This document shows, piece by piece, positions 32,893 to 41,867 of a stretch of 64,000 nt of DNA (within the stretch, counting starts at the first letter, position 1; each line of letters starts with the position of its first letter). The stretch spans positions 310,001-374,000 of the forward strand of contig NZ_JBBCBW010000002.1 of NCBI RefSeq assembly GCF_037204085.1, read 5' to 3'. The notes beneath the pieces were generated by a model, which was given only the letters and a program-made list of their open reading frames with translations, searched no databases and was not told where the DNA came from. The DNA is from Variovorax sp037204085 (GTDB taxonomy: Bacteria > Pseudomonadota > Gammaproteobacteria > Burkholderiales > Burkholderiaceae_C). The position numbers and the translations under genes were made by a program.

Positions 32893-35800
32893 ATGAAAAA
32901 AACCATTCCAACACTGCTTCTGGCCGGCGGCGCCTTTTTTGCCGGCCCGGGCCATGCCCTCCAGATCACCAGCCTGACGCCCCAGGGCGAAGTGGCGCGC
33001 GTACGGCAGATCGTCGCCAAGTTCGACCAGGCCGCCGTGAATTTCGGCGACCCCAAGGCGCCCGCGCCGCTGGCCGTGAGCTGCACCGACGCCCAGGCCG
33101 GCAAGGGAACGGGCCGCTGGACCGATGCCAAGCAGTGGGTGTACGACTTCGAAAACGACCTCCCGCCCGGCGTGCGCTGCACCGTCACCCGGATTTCCAC
33201 CTTCAAGCCGAGCGGCGGCGGCGAGTTGAGCGGACCGGAGCGCTATCAATTCAATAGCGGCGGCCCGTTCGTGCGCAATTTCATGCCGGGCAGCTATGGG
33301 CGGATCGACGAGCAGCAGATGTTCGTGCTCGAGCTCAACGGCGCCGCCACCGTCGAAAGCGTGCGCCAGAACGTCTGGTGCGCGGCCGAGGGCATTGGCG
33401 AGCGCATTCCCGTCAGGCTGCTCGAAGGCGAGCAGCGCGCCGGCCTGCTCAAGGCCTTCAGCCGCGAGAAGGAAGCCGCGAAAGACCCGCTGCGCTTTAT
33501 TGCGCTGCAGTGCAACCGCACGCTCACGCCCGGCAGCAAGGTGCAGATCGTCTACGGCAAGGGCGTGGCCACGCCTTCGGGAGTTGCCAACAACGTGGAG
33601 CGCCGCCTGAGCTTCCAGGTGCGCGAGCCGTTCGCGGTGTCGTTCACCTGCGAGCGCGAGAACGCGCAGGCCGGCTGCCTGCCGCTGCGGCCGATGCAGC
33701 TGCAGTTCAATGCGCCGGTCACGCGCAAGATGGCCTCGCAAATCCAGCTCAAGGGCGGCGGAAAGTCGATTGCCGCCACGCTCGAGAACGACGGCGGCAC
33801 ACCCAGCGAAGACGACGTGGTCAGCTCTGCGAGCTTTGGCCCACCGCTCGCCGAAGACACCAAGTTCACCGTCGAGCTGCCCGCCAAGTTCGAGGACGCC
33901 TCGGGCCGGCCGCTGGCTTCGCCCGGCAGCTTTCCGCTGAACGTGGCAACCGGCGCCATGCCCCCGCTGGCCAAGTTTGCCGCCTCGCCTTTCGGCGTGG
34001 TCGAGCGGCTGGCCGAGCCCGGCACGCCGGCCATGATGCCGGTGACCGTGCGCCGCGTGGAACCCGCGCTCATGGTGCAGGCGCTCACGCCCGGCAAGGT
34101 GAGCGACATGAACCCCAAGACCGACGCCGAGATCATTGCGTGGTTCCGCAAGGTGCGCCGCTACGACAACTACACCGTCTCGCGCGAGCAGGCCCGCAAG
34201 GACATCAAGGGCGCGCTGCCGCCGGTCATCGACAAGGACGACCGCACCAGCCTGCAGACCCGCATGCTGTCTCTTCTTGCAGGCCAGCCCGGCGTGAAGG
34301 CGCTCGACATGCCCAAGGCCGAGAGCGGCGATCCACGCCCTTTCGAAGTCATCGGCATTCCGCTGACGCCGGGCTTCCATGTGCTCGAGATCGCGTCGCA
34401 GAAGCTCGGCGACGCGCTGCTCGACGAGCGCTACGGCGCCAGCCGCACGATGTATGTGCGCACCACCGCGCTGGCCACCAACCTGGCCGTGCACTTCAAG
34501 CTCGGCCGTGAAAACTCCGTGGCCTGGGTCACCACGCTCGACAAGGGCAAGGTGGTGCCGAACGCCGAAGTGCGCGTGTCCGACTGCCGCGGCGTGGCCG
34601 TCGCATCGGGCAAGACCGATGCCAACGGCGTGGTCAACCTGGCGGGCGTCGCGCCCGAGGCGCCCAACTGCAGCGGCCCGGACGACTACAACGCGGGCGC
34701 ATGGTTCGTCAGCGCGCGCGCCAAGGACGAGAAGGGCATCGAAGACCTGGCTTTCACCTGGAGCGACTGGCAGCGCGGCATCGAGCCCTGGCGCTTCAAC
34801 GTGCCCACCAGCCTGCAGGCCGAGCCTGACCACGTGGCCCACACCATCTTCGACCGCACGCTGCTGCGCGGCAGCGAAACGGTGTCGATGAAGCACCTGA
34901 TCCGCACCCAGACCAGCAAGGGCTTCGGCCTGCCCGAAAAGCGGCCCGACACGCTGGTGGTAACCCACACCGGCAGCGGCCAGCGCTTTACGCAGCCGCT
35001 GGCATGGCGCAAGACGCCGACCGGCGGCCTGAGCGCCGAAAACACATTCGCCATTCCGCCGGCCGCCAAGCTCGGCGTGTACGAAGTCATGCTGCGCAAC
35101 GGCGACGGCGACTCCGAAGGCGAAGGGGAAGACGGCGACTACAACCGCAGCTTCTCCACCGGCCAGTTCCGCGTCGAGGAATTCCGCCTGCCGGTGCTCG
35201 AAGGCCGCATCACGCCCGCCGACAAGAAGCCGCTGGTGAGCGTGACCGCGGTGCCGGCCGACGTGCAGATCAACTACGTGGCCGGTGGCGGCGCCGCCAA
35301 CCTGCCGGTGCGCGTGTCGGCCATGGTGCGCGGCAAGAGCCTCGCCTTTGCCGACCATGACGCCTTCAGCTTCAGCCCGCCGCGCGTGCAGGCCGACGGC
35401 GCGCAGGCGGCCACGCCGGCCGCCGATGCTGCAGGCGACGAGGAAGACATCAACAGCGCCAGCGACACCCGCGTGATCGCCGACAAGCTGCCGCTCACGC
35501 TCAACAAGGACGGCGCCGGCAAGGTCACCATCGACAAGGTGCCCAAGGTCAAGGCCGCGCGCGAGCTGCTGCTTGAAGCCACCTACGCCGACCCGAACGG
35601 CGAGGTGCAGACCATCCGCAGCACGCAGACGCTGTGGCCCGCCTCCGTCATTGCCGGCATCAAGACCGAAGGCTGGGTTTCCACCAGCCAGAAGCTCAAA
35701 TACCAGGCCCTGGCGCTCGATCTTTCGGGCAAGCCCCAGGCCGGCGTCACGCTCAACGTGCGCGCCGTGGCGCGCATCACCACCACCAGCCGCAAGCGCA

Positions 35801-38800
35801 TGGTGGGCGGTTTTTACACCTACGACAACAAGACCGATACCAAGGACATCGGCACCGTCTGCAGCGGCAAGAGCGACGCACGCGGCCTGCTGCTGTGCGA
35901 ATCCGAGCTGAAGGAAGCCGGTGAAGTCGAACTGGTGGCCAGCGCCACCGACAGCGAAGGCCGCGACAGCCGCGCCGCCAGTTCGGTGTACGTGACCAAG
36001 CAGGGCGAACTCTGGTTCGGAGGCGAGGACAACGACCGCATCGACGTGCTGCCAGAGAAGAAGAGCTACCAGCCCGGAGAGATCGCCAAGTTCCAGGTGC
36101 GCAGCCCGTTCCGCTTTGCCACCGCGCTGGTGTCGGTGGAACGCGAAGGCATCATCGAAACGCACGTGGTGCAGCTCAACGGCAAGGACCCGACCGTGAG
36201 CCTGCAGGTCAAGCCCGAGTGGGGGCCGAACGCGTACGTGAGCGTGCTCGCCCTGCGCGGCCGCCTGCGTGAAGTGCCGTGGTACAGCTTCTTCACCTGG
36301 GGCTTCAAGGCGCCGCGCGAATGGTGGACGGCCTTCTGGTACGAAGGCAAGGAATACGTCGCGCCCACCGCCATGGTCGACCTGAGCAAGCCCGCCTATC
36401 GCCTCGGCATGGCAGAGATCCGCGTCGGCACGCGCGCGCACCAGATCGACGTGACCGTGACCAGCGACAAGCCCAGCTACCCCGTGCGCAGCAAGGCTCA
36501 GATCACCATTTCCGCCAAGCTGCCCGACGGCAAGCCTGCGGCCGGCGCCGAAGTAGCCCTGGCCGCGGTGGACCAGGCGTTGCTGGAGCTCATGCCCAAC
36601 GACAGCTGGAACCTGCTCAACGCCATGCTGCAGCGGCGCAGCTGGGGCGTGAGCACCTCCACCGCGCAGATGGAAATCGTCGGCCGGCGCCACTACGGGC
36701 GCAAGGCCGTGCCCGCGGGGGGCGGCGGCGGCAAGGGCCAGACGCGCGAACTGCTCGACACGCTGTTGCTGTGGAACCCGAAGGTGGTGCTCGACGCCAA
36801 CGGCCAGGCCGTGGTGACGGTGCCACTCAACGACGCGCTCACCACCTTCAAGATCGTGGCGGTGGCCGATGCGGGCACCAGCCTCTTCGGCACCGGCCAG
36901 GCCAGCATCCAGGCCACGCAAGACCTGCAGATCATCAGCGGCCTGCCGCCGCTGGTGCGCGAGGACGACCAGTTCCGCGCCCAGATCACGCTGCGCAACA
37001 CCACGCAAAAGCCGATGAAGGTGGAAGCCACGCCGCGCGCCACGCTGCTCACGCTGGAGACGCAGACGGTGGAAATTCCGCCCGGCGAGGCGCGTGAAGT
37101 TGCATGGACCGTGACCGCACCCGCGCAGCTTGCGCAGACGCGTGCCGAGGCCATCCTGTGGGAGATCGAGGCCAAGGACACCCTCGGCGGCGCGCGCGAC
37201 GCGCTCAAGGTGCGCCAGCGCATCGTGCCCTCGGTGCCGCTCACGGTGCAGCAGGCCACGCTGGTGCAGCTCGACGGCCCCTTCACCATCGACGTGGCGC
37301 CGCCGGCCGATGCCCTGCCGGGCCGCGGCGGCCTCAAGCTCGCCCTGCAGCCCAAGCTTGCCGAAGGCCTGCCGGGCGTGCGCGACTGGTTCGCGAACTA
37401 CCCCTTCATCTGCCTCGAGCAGAAGACCAGCAAGTCGGTGGGCCTGCGCGACGCAAAGATGTGGCAAGGCGTGCTGGCCCAGCTGCCAACCTACCTGGAC
37501 AGCGACGGCCTGGCCAACTACTTTCCACCACGCGACGGCGAAGCCAACCGCGGCAGCGACATCCTCACCTCGTACCTGCTTGCGGCAACGCACGAGGCCG
37601 CCGCGCTGAACCCGGCCTTCGCGCTGGCCGACGACGTGCGCGCGCCCATGGAGTCGGGCCTCATCGCTTTTGTGGAAGGCCGCATCCAGCGCGAGTTCTG
37701 GAGCCCGCGCAAGGACCTGGACGTACGCAAGCTCGCCGCGCTCGAGGCGCTGTCGCGCTACGGCAGCGCAAAGGCCAGCATGCTCGGCAGCATCACCATT
37801 GCGCCGAGCCAGTGGCCCACCAGCGCCGTGATCGACTGGCTCAACATCCTCAAGCGCATGCCCGACGTGCCGCAGCGCCAGCAGCGGCTGGACGAAGCCA
37901 ACAACGTGCTGAAGGCGCGCCTGTCCTACCAGGGCACCAAGCTCGTCTTCAGCACCGAGCGGGACGACTACTGGTGGTGGCTCATGACCAACGGCGACGT
38001 CAACACCGCGCGGCTGCTGCTCAGCGTGATGGACGACCCGGCGTGGAAGGACGACATCGGCAAGCTCGCCAACGGCTTCATCGGCCGCCAGCAGAACGGC
38101 GCCTGGCACACCACCACCGCCAACCTGTGGGGCGGGCTCGCGCTCGAGAAGTTCTCCAAGGTGTTCGAAAGCACGCCGGTGGCCGGCATCACCGCCGCCA
38201 CGCTCGGCGCAGCCAAGGCGCAGGTCGACTGGAGCAAGGTCGATCGCGTGAAGACCTCCGATGCGGCCGGCGCACCGAACCAGAGCACCTTCTTCGGCGC
38301 GCCCGCGTCACCGGGCAACCTGAAGAACAACACCATGTTCCTGCCGTGGGCGGCATCGCCTTCGGGCGCGCCGGTGCGCGACACGCTGCTGGTCACCCAG
38401 CAAGGCACCGGCAAGCCGTGGCTCACGATGCAGTCGATTGCCGCCGTGCAATTGAAGGCGCCGTTCGCCGCCGGCTACGCGCTCAAGAAGACCATCACGC
38501 CCGTCGAGCAGGCCACCGCGGGCAAGTACACGCGCGGCGACGTGCTGCGCGTGAGCATCGAGGTGAACGCCAGCGCCGACATGACCTGGGTGGTGATCAG
38601 CGACCCGATTCCCGGCGGCGCCACCATCCTGGGCAGCGGCCTTGGCCGCGACTCGCAAATCGCCACGCAAGGCGAGAAGAAGTCGGGCGCCGGCTGGCCG
38701 GCTTTCGAGGAGCGCAGCTTCGAGGCCTTCCGCAGCTACTACGAGTACCTGCCCAAGGGCGTGGTGAAGATGGAGTACACCGTCCGCCTCAACAACGTGG

Positions 38801-38901
38801 GCGACTTTGCGCTGCCGCCGAGCCGCGTCGAAGCGATGTATGCGCCCGAGATGTTCGGTGAAACGCCGAATGCGCGGGTGAAGGTGGAGGCGGTGAAGTA
38901 A
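32893..38901 (+). CDS. Alpha-2-macroglobulin family protein with intact thioester motif
   Basis: A 2002-residue periplasmic protein, longer than E. coli YfhM (about 1650). It has a Sec signal peptide (MKKTIPTLLLAGGAFFAGPGHA) and no lipobox Cys. MG-type domains fill the first two thirds. The thioester motif CLEQ lies at C1507-Q1510 (NYPFICLEQKTSK), followed by a helical toroid domain, consistent with a protease-trapping macroglobulin. The upstream segment SVEREGIIETHV is typical of the macroglobulin core. Bacterial A2Ms are thought to guard the cell envelope against proteases and are often paired with pbpC; here pbpC lies 12 kb away. A GGAG site precedes ATG 32893. Confidence 0.93.
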   Translation: MKKTIPTLLLAGGAFFAGPGHALQITSLTPQGEVARVRQIVAKFDQAAVNFGDPKAPAPLAVSCTDAQAGKGTGRWTDAKQWVYDFENDLPPGVRCTVTRISTFKPSGGGELSGPERYQFNSGGPFVRNFMPGSYGRIDEQQMFVLELNGAATVESVRQNVWCAAEGIGERIPVRLLEGEQRAGLLKAFSREKEAAKDPLRFIALQCNRTLTPGSKVQIVYGKGVATPSGVANNVERRLSFQVREPFAVSFTCERENAQAGCLPLRPMQLQFNAPVTRKMASQIQLKGGGKSIAATLENDGGTPSEDDVVSSASFGPPLAEDTKFTVELPAKFEDASGRPLASPGSFPLNVATGAMPPLAKFAASPFGVVERLAEPGTPAMMPVTVRRVEPALMVQALTPGKVSDMNPKTDAEIIAWFRKVRRYDNYTVSREQARKDIKGALPPVIDKDDRTSLQTRMLSLLAGQPGVKALDMPKAESGDPRPFEVIGIPLTPGFHVLEIASQKLGDALLDERYGASRTMYVRTTALATNLAVHFKLGRENSVAWVTTLDKGKVVPNAEVRVSDCRGVAVASGKTDANGVVNLAGVAPEAPNCSGPDDYNAGAWFVSARAKDEKGIEDLAFTWSDWQRGIEPWRFNVPTSLQAEPDHVAHTIFDRTLLRGSETVSMKHLIRTQTSKGFGLPEKRPDTLVVTHTGSGQRFTQPLAWRKTPTGGLSAENTFAIPPAAKLGVYEVMLRNGDGDSEGEGEDGDYNRSFSTGQFRVEEFRLPVLEGRITPADKKPLVSVTAVPADVQINYVAGGGAANLPVRVSAMVRGKSLAFADHDAFSFSPPRVQADGAQAATPAADAAGDEEDINSASDTRVIADKLPLTLNKDGAGKVTIDKVPKVKAARELLLEATYADPNGEVQTIRSTQTLWPASVIAGIKTEGWVSTSQKLKYQALALDLSGKPQAGVTLNVRAVARITTTSRKRMVGGFYTYDNKTDTKDIGTVCSGKSDARGLLLCESELKEAGEVELVASATDSEGRDSRAASSVYVTKQGELWFGGEDNDRIDVLPEKKSYQPGEIAKFQVRSPFRFATALVSVEREGIIETHVVQLNGKDPTVSLQVKPEWGPNAYVSVLALRGRLREVPWYSFFTWGFKAPREWWTAFWYEGKEYVAPTAMVDLSKPAYRLGMAEIRVGTRAHQIDVTVTSDKPSYPVRSKAQITISAKLPDGKPAAGAEVALAAVDQALLELMPNDSWNLLNAMLQRRSWGVSTSTAQMEIVGRRHYGRKAVPAGGGGGKGQTRELLDTLLLWNPKVVLDANGQAVVTVPLNDALTTFKIVAVADAGTSLFGTGQASIQATQDLQIISGLPPLVREDDQFRAQITLRNTTQKPMKVEATPRATLLTLETQTVEIPPGEAREVAWTVTAPAQLAQTRAEAILWEIEAKDTLGGARDALKVRQRIVPSVPLTVQQATLVQLDGPFTIDVAPPADALPGRGGLKLALQPKLAEGLPGVRDWFANYPFICLEQKTSKSVGLRDAKMWQGVLAQLPTYLDSDGLANYFPPRDGEANRGSDILTSYLLAATHEAAALNPAFALADDVRAPMESGLIAFVEGRIQREFWSPRKDLDVRKLAALEALSRYGSAKASMLGSITIAPSQWPTSAVIDWLNILKRMPDVPQRQQRLDEANNVLKARLSYQGTKLVFSTERDDYWWWLMTNGDVNTARLLLSVMDDPAWKDDIGKLANGFIGRQQNGAWHTTTANLWGGLALEKFSKVFESTPVAGITAATLGAAKAQVDWSKVDRVKTSDAAGAPNQSTFFGAPASPGNLKNNTMFLPWAASPSGAPVRDTLLVTQQGTGKPWLTMQSIAAVQLKAPFAAGYALKKTITPVEQATAGKYTRGDVLRVSIEVNASADMTWVVISDPIPGGATILGSGLGRDSQIATQGEKKSGAGWPAFEERSFEAFRSYYEYLPKGVVKMEYTVRLNNVGDFALPPSRVEAMYAPEMFGETPNARVKVEAVK
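33241..33259. repeat. Palindrome CGCTAT-N7-ATAGCG inside a coding region
   Basis: A 6-bp perfect inverted repeat whose arms match the GCTAT/ATAGC core of the palindrome in the rne leader (6608-6626). It sits in the coding sequence for the alpha-2-macroglobulin (codons for RYQFNSG). Confidence 0.45.
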
Positions 38902-38914
38902 GGCGAAGTAAGGC
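38895..38914. repeat. Two 10-bp tandem units spanning the macroglobulin stop codon
   Basis: GAAGTAAGGC occurs twice in tandem; the first copy contains the TAA stop of the macroglobulin gene and the second supplies a TAA ten bases later. Confidence 0.85.
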
Positions 38915-38919
38915 GCAGC

Positions 38920-38940
38920 GGGCCTGCCTTATGCAGGCCC
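38920..38940. terminator. Hairpin between macroglobulin and macro-domain genes
   Basis: GGGCCTGC and GCAGGCCC form a perfect 8-bp stem around CTTAT. It lies just after the macroglobulin stop and overlaps the last codons of the convergent macro-domain gene. No T-run follows on either strand, so termination is only probable. Confidence 0.45.
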
Positions 38941-39450
38941 CGCCGCCGCAAGTGCCGCTTCGTACACCGCGAGGTCCGCGTCCGAGAAGCAGCAGAACGT
39001 GACCTCCTCCACGCTGGCACTCTCCGCCAGTGCCGACCGGACCGCGGCCACCGCAAGGGGTGCCGCGAGTTCGATCGGATAGCCGTAGATGCCCGTGCTG
39101 ATCGACGGAAACGCGATGGTCCGGACGCCGTGCTGGCCGGCGATTTCCATGGACCTTCGGTAGCACGATGCAAGCAGTTCCGGCTCGCCGTTCGAGCCCC
39201 CGCGCCAGACCGGCCCCACGGTGTGGATGATGAACCGCGCCGGCAGCCGGTAGCCCTTGGTCAGCTTGGCGTCGCCCGTCTTGCAGCCCGCCAGCAGGCG
39301 GCACTCATGCAGAAGCTCGGGCCCCGCTGCGCGATGAATGGCGCCGTCGACACCGCCTCCGCCCAACAGCGATGAATTCGCCGCATTGACGATGGCGTCG
39401 ACCTGCAGCTTGGTGATGTCGCCGCGTACGGCGCGAAGCGGTGTGTGCAT
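38929..39450 (-). CDS. Macro-domain protein (YmdB-like O-acetyl-ADP-ribose deacetylase)
   Basis: A 173-residue single macro domain. Motifs for ADP-ribose binding are VRGDITKLQVDAIVNAANSSL (key part NAANSSL with the catalytic-site Asn/Asp), GGGGVDGAIHRAAGPEL, HTVGPVW and FPSISTGIYGYP. Such enzymes remove O-acetyl-ADP-ribose or mono-ADP-ribose; YmdB also modulates RNase III in E. coli. ATG 39450 starts the conserved N-terminus. It lies 47 bases downstream of the trkA-like gene on the same strand, so it may be in that operon. Confidence 0.92.
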   Translation of the reverse strand: MHTPLRAVRGDITKLQVDAIVNAANSSLLGGGGVDGAIHRAAGPELLHECRLLAGCKTGDAKLTKGYRLPARFIIHTVGPVWRGGSNGEPELLASCYRRSMEIAGQHGVRTIAFPSISTGIYGYPIELAAPLAVAAVRSALAESASVEEVTFCCFSDADLAVYEAALAAAGPA

Positions 39451-39497
39451 GACCTTGCTCCTGCTGCGCCCTCCTAGGCGCGTCGATTGCCCCGACC

Positions 39498-40166
39498 TCA
39501 AACACGCGCGGCAAACCGCTCCACAGCCTCCGTCGGCCCGGCCACGATCAGAAGGTCGCCGGGTTTCACGACGGTGTTCTCCTTGGCATAGATGAAGTCT
39601 TCGTGCCGGCGCTTGATGCCCACGACCGTGACGCCGTGCTTGGTGCGCACCGCAGATCCGGAGAGCGGCTTGCCATGGGTTTCGCTTGGCGCCCTGGTCT
39701 TTGCAATCGCGAACCCGTCTTCGAATTCGATGAAATCGATCATCTTGCCCGTGACCAGGTGCGCGACGCGCCGGCCCATGTCAGCCTCGGGGTACACCAC
39801 GTGATGGGCGCCCACCCGCTCGGCGATGCGGCCGTGCTGCTGGCTGTTGGCCTTGGCCCAGATGTCCTTGTTGCCCATCTGGCTCAGGTTCAATATGGTG
39901 AGAACGCTCGCCTCGAGGTTCTGGCCGATGCTGACCACAGCGTGCTGGAACTCGTTCACGCCGAGTTGCTTGAGCGACTCCAGGTCCGTGGCGTCGGCCT
40001 GCACCACATGGCCGAGCACGCCGGCATGCGCCTGCACCGCCTCGGCGTCGGTATCGATGGCCAGCACGTCGTGCCCCAGTTCCGCCAGGGCGCGCGCCAC
40101 GCCGGAGCCGAACCTGCCGAGCCCGATCACGACCACGCTGTCTGCGTTGTTTCTACTACCCAACAA
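39498..40166 (-). CDS. TrkA/KtrA-type potassium uptake regulatory subunit (RCK)
   Basis: About 222 residues with an N-terminal nucleotide-binding RCK_N domain (VVVIGLGRFGSGVARALAELG, Rossmann loop GLGRFG; acidic residue in AIDTD) and a C-terminal RCK_C domain. It gates the membrane subunit encoded immediately upstream. I chose TTG 40166 because AGGAG stands seven bases before it; a GTG at 40196 is in frame but would lie deeper in the trkH end. With this start the genes overlap by 11 bases. Single-RCK length fits KtrA rather than the double-RCK E. coli TrkA. Confidence 0.9.
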   Translation of the reverse strand: MLGSRNNADSVVVIGLGRFGSGVARALAELGHDVLAIDTDAEAVQAHAGVLGHVVQADATDLESLKQLGVNEFQHAVVSIGQNLEASVLTILNLSQMGNKDIWAKANSQQHGRIAERVGAHHVVYPEADMGRRVAHLVTGKMIDFIEFEDGFAIAKTRAPSETHGKPLSGSAVRTKHGVTVVGIKRRHEDFIYAKENTVVKPGDLLIVAGPTEAVERFAARV

Positions 40167-41487
40167 TTGGCTTCTCCTCTGGAAAACGATAGCCACGCCG
40201 GGTGTGGTTCACCGCCATTGCGGCGGCCAGCGTGACAACACCTACACGCCCCGCAAACATCAGCAGGACCAGAACGAACTGGCCCGCCGGCGGCAATTCG
40301 GCGGTAATGCCGGTCGACAGACCGACGGTGGCAAAAGCGGAAATGACCTCGAACAGCACCTTCTCGTACGGCAGCGAGGTCATGGGCACGAGGGTCAGGG
40401 TGGCCAGCACGATGGCGCCTGCGCTCAGCACCAGAATGGACAGCGCCTGGCGCTGGACGGCGGTGGAAATCCGCCGCCCCTGGAACTCGACGTCCTGGTG
40501 CCCGCGAATCTCGTTCCAGACGACCAGCAGCAGCACGAAGAATGTCGTCACCTTGACGCCCCCCGCCGTTCCGGCGCTGCCGCCGCCGATGAACATCAGC
40601 AGGTAGTGCAGGTTCAGCGACTCCACGGTGAGCGCACCGATGTCGATCGCATTGAAGCCGGCCGTGCGCGCCGAAACCGATGTGAATGCCGCCGCAAGCA
40701 ACCGGGTGGGCCAATCGAGGGCGCCGAGCGTCGCCTTGTTTTCCCACTCGGCCAGCAGAAGCGCCACCGTGCCCGCAACGATCAGGAAGACCGTGCCCCA
40801 GACAGTGAGCACGGTGTGCATCGATTTGACCTGCCGGCGCCGGCGCAGGCCGATGACCTCGTGCAGCACCGGAAAGCCGAGGCCACCGACCACGATGGCG
40901 AACATCAGCGGGCCCAGAACCCACGCGTCGTGCACGAAGCGCACCACGTTGTCGTTCCAGGTGGAAAACCCGGCATTGTTGAAAGCCGACACCGAGTGAA
41001 AGACGCCCTGCCACAGCGCTTCGCGCCAGCCCATGTCGTGGCCGAAGGCGAATCGGGCAGCGAGAACCAGCGCGGCAGAGGCCTCGACCACGACGGTCAC
41101 GATGAGAACCAGTTTCGCCACGCTCCTGACGTCGCCCAGGCCCAGCGAGTGGGTTTCCGCCTGCAGCAGCAAACGCGATCGCAGGCGCATCTGGCTGTTG
41201 ACGAGCAAGCCGAGCAGCGTGGCGGAGGTCATCATGCCGAAGCCCCCGACCTGGAACAAACCCAGTATCACGGATTGCCCGAAGCCGGACCAGTAGGTGC
41301 CGGTATCGACGACGACGAGCCCCGTCACGCACACGGCCGATGTGGCGGTGAAGAGCGCCGTCAACCAGGGCGCGCTCTCGCCCGCCACGCGAGAACCGGG
41401 CAGCATCAGCAGCGCCGTGCCCAGGCCGATGACCGTGAGAAACGCAAGCGCCAGTACGGACGACGGATGCGTGAGCCTGGTGCTCAC
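40156..41487 (-). CDS. TrkH/KtrB-type potassium transporter membrane subunit
   Basis: A 443-residue protein with the four M1-P-M2 repeats of Trk/Ktr channels. Selectivity-filter segments, each with the conserved Gly, are TSAVCVTGL, AFNNAGFS, VSARTAGFN and FATVGLSTG. It starts at ATG 41487 and its 3' end overlaps the RCK subunit gene. Together they form a two-component K+ uptake system. The length and the single-RCK partner favour KtrAB-like organisation. Confidence 0.92.
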   Translation of the reverse strand: MSTRLTHPSSVLALAFLTVIGLGTALLMLPGSRVAGESAPWLTALFTATSAVCVTGLVVVDTGTYWSGFGQSVILGLFQVGGFGMMTSATLLGLLVNSQMRLRSRLLLQAETHSLGLGDVRSVAKLVLIVTVVVEASAALVLAARFAFGHDMGWREALWQGVFHSVSAFNNAGFSTWNDNVVRFVHDAWVLGPLMFAIVVGGLGFPVLHEVIGLRRRRQVKSMHTVLTVWGTVFLIVAGTVALLLAEWENKATLGALDWPTRLLAAAFTSVSARTAGFNAIDIGALTVESLNLHYLLMFIGGGSAGTAGGVKVTTFFVLLLVVWNEIRGHQDVEFQGRRISTAVQRQALSILVLSAGAIVLATLTLVPMTSLPYEKVLFEVISAFATVGLSTGITAELPPAGQFVLVLLMFAGRVGVVTLAAAMAVNHTRRGYRFPEEKPIVG

Positions 41488-41550
41488 GCGTTCCCGCCGA
41501 AGCGGCTCACCGGCCCGGTAGTGGACTTGCGCATGCGCCGGACGCCCACG

Positions 41551-41826
41551 CTAGCGGTAGAACGCCTCGACCCTGCCCTTGAGCTTGATCAGGAGCGGCT
41601 TGCCCTTGCGGTCCACCGTCTTGCCCGCGGGCACCTTGATCCAGCCTTCGCTGATGCAGTATTCCTCGACGTCGAGGCGCTCCTTGTCGTTGAAGCGGAT
41701 GCCGATGTCGTGCTCGAAAACGGCCGCGACGTGGTGCGGGCTGCGCGGGTCGGTGGACAGGTGGTCGGGGAGAGGCGGAGGAGGCGGAAGAGGCGGAAGA
41801 GGCGGAAGGGAGTTGGCTTCGGTCAT
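41551..41826 (-). CDS. DUF3297 family protein
   Basis: A 91-residue protein. The C-terminal 70 residues match DUF3297 (LSTDPRSPHHVAAVFEHDIGIRFN, key part DPRSPHHVAAVF; then EEYCISEGWIKVPAGKTVDRKGKPL). The N-terminus is a Pro/Leu run encoded by four 9-bp tandem repeats (41773-41808). Function unknown. It stands between the trk genes and the RNase H-like gene on the same strand. Confidence 0.85.
   Translation of the reverse strand: MTEANSLPPLPPLPPPPPLPDHLSTDPRSPHHVAAVFEHDIGIRFNDKERLDVEEYCISEGWIKVPAGKTVDRKGKPLLIKLKGRVEAFYR
41773..41808. repeat. Four 9-bp tandem units encoding a Pro-rich tract
   Basis: AGGCGGAAG-type units (two with one-base differences) repeat four times, encoding PPLPPLPPP in the DUF3297 protein. 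Unit number is likely to vary between strains because each unit keeps the reading frame. Confidence 0.85.
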
Positions 41827-41867
41827 GGAATAAACGGGTATCTATCTGAAAAACTGAACCGCGCAGC

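Noticed and set aside
32872..38109. 1745-codon open frame antisense to the macroglobulin gene
   Set aside because: An artefact of high GC3 on the coding strand; the protein is His/Arg/Gly-rich without motifs.
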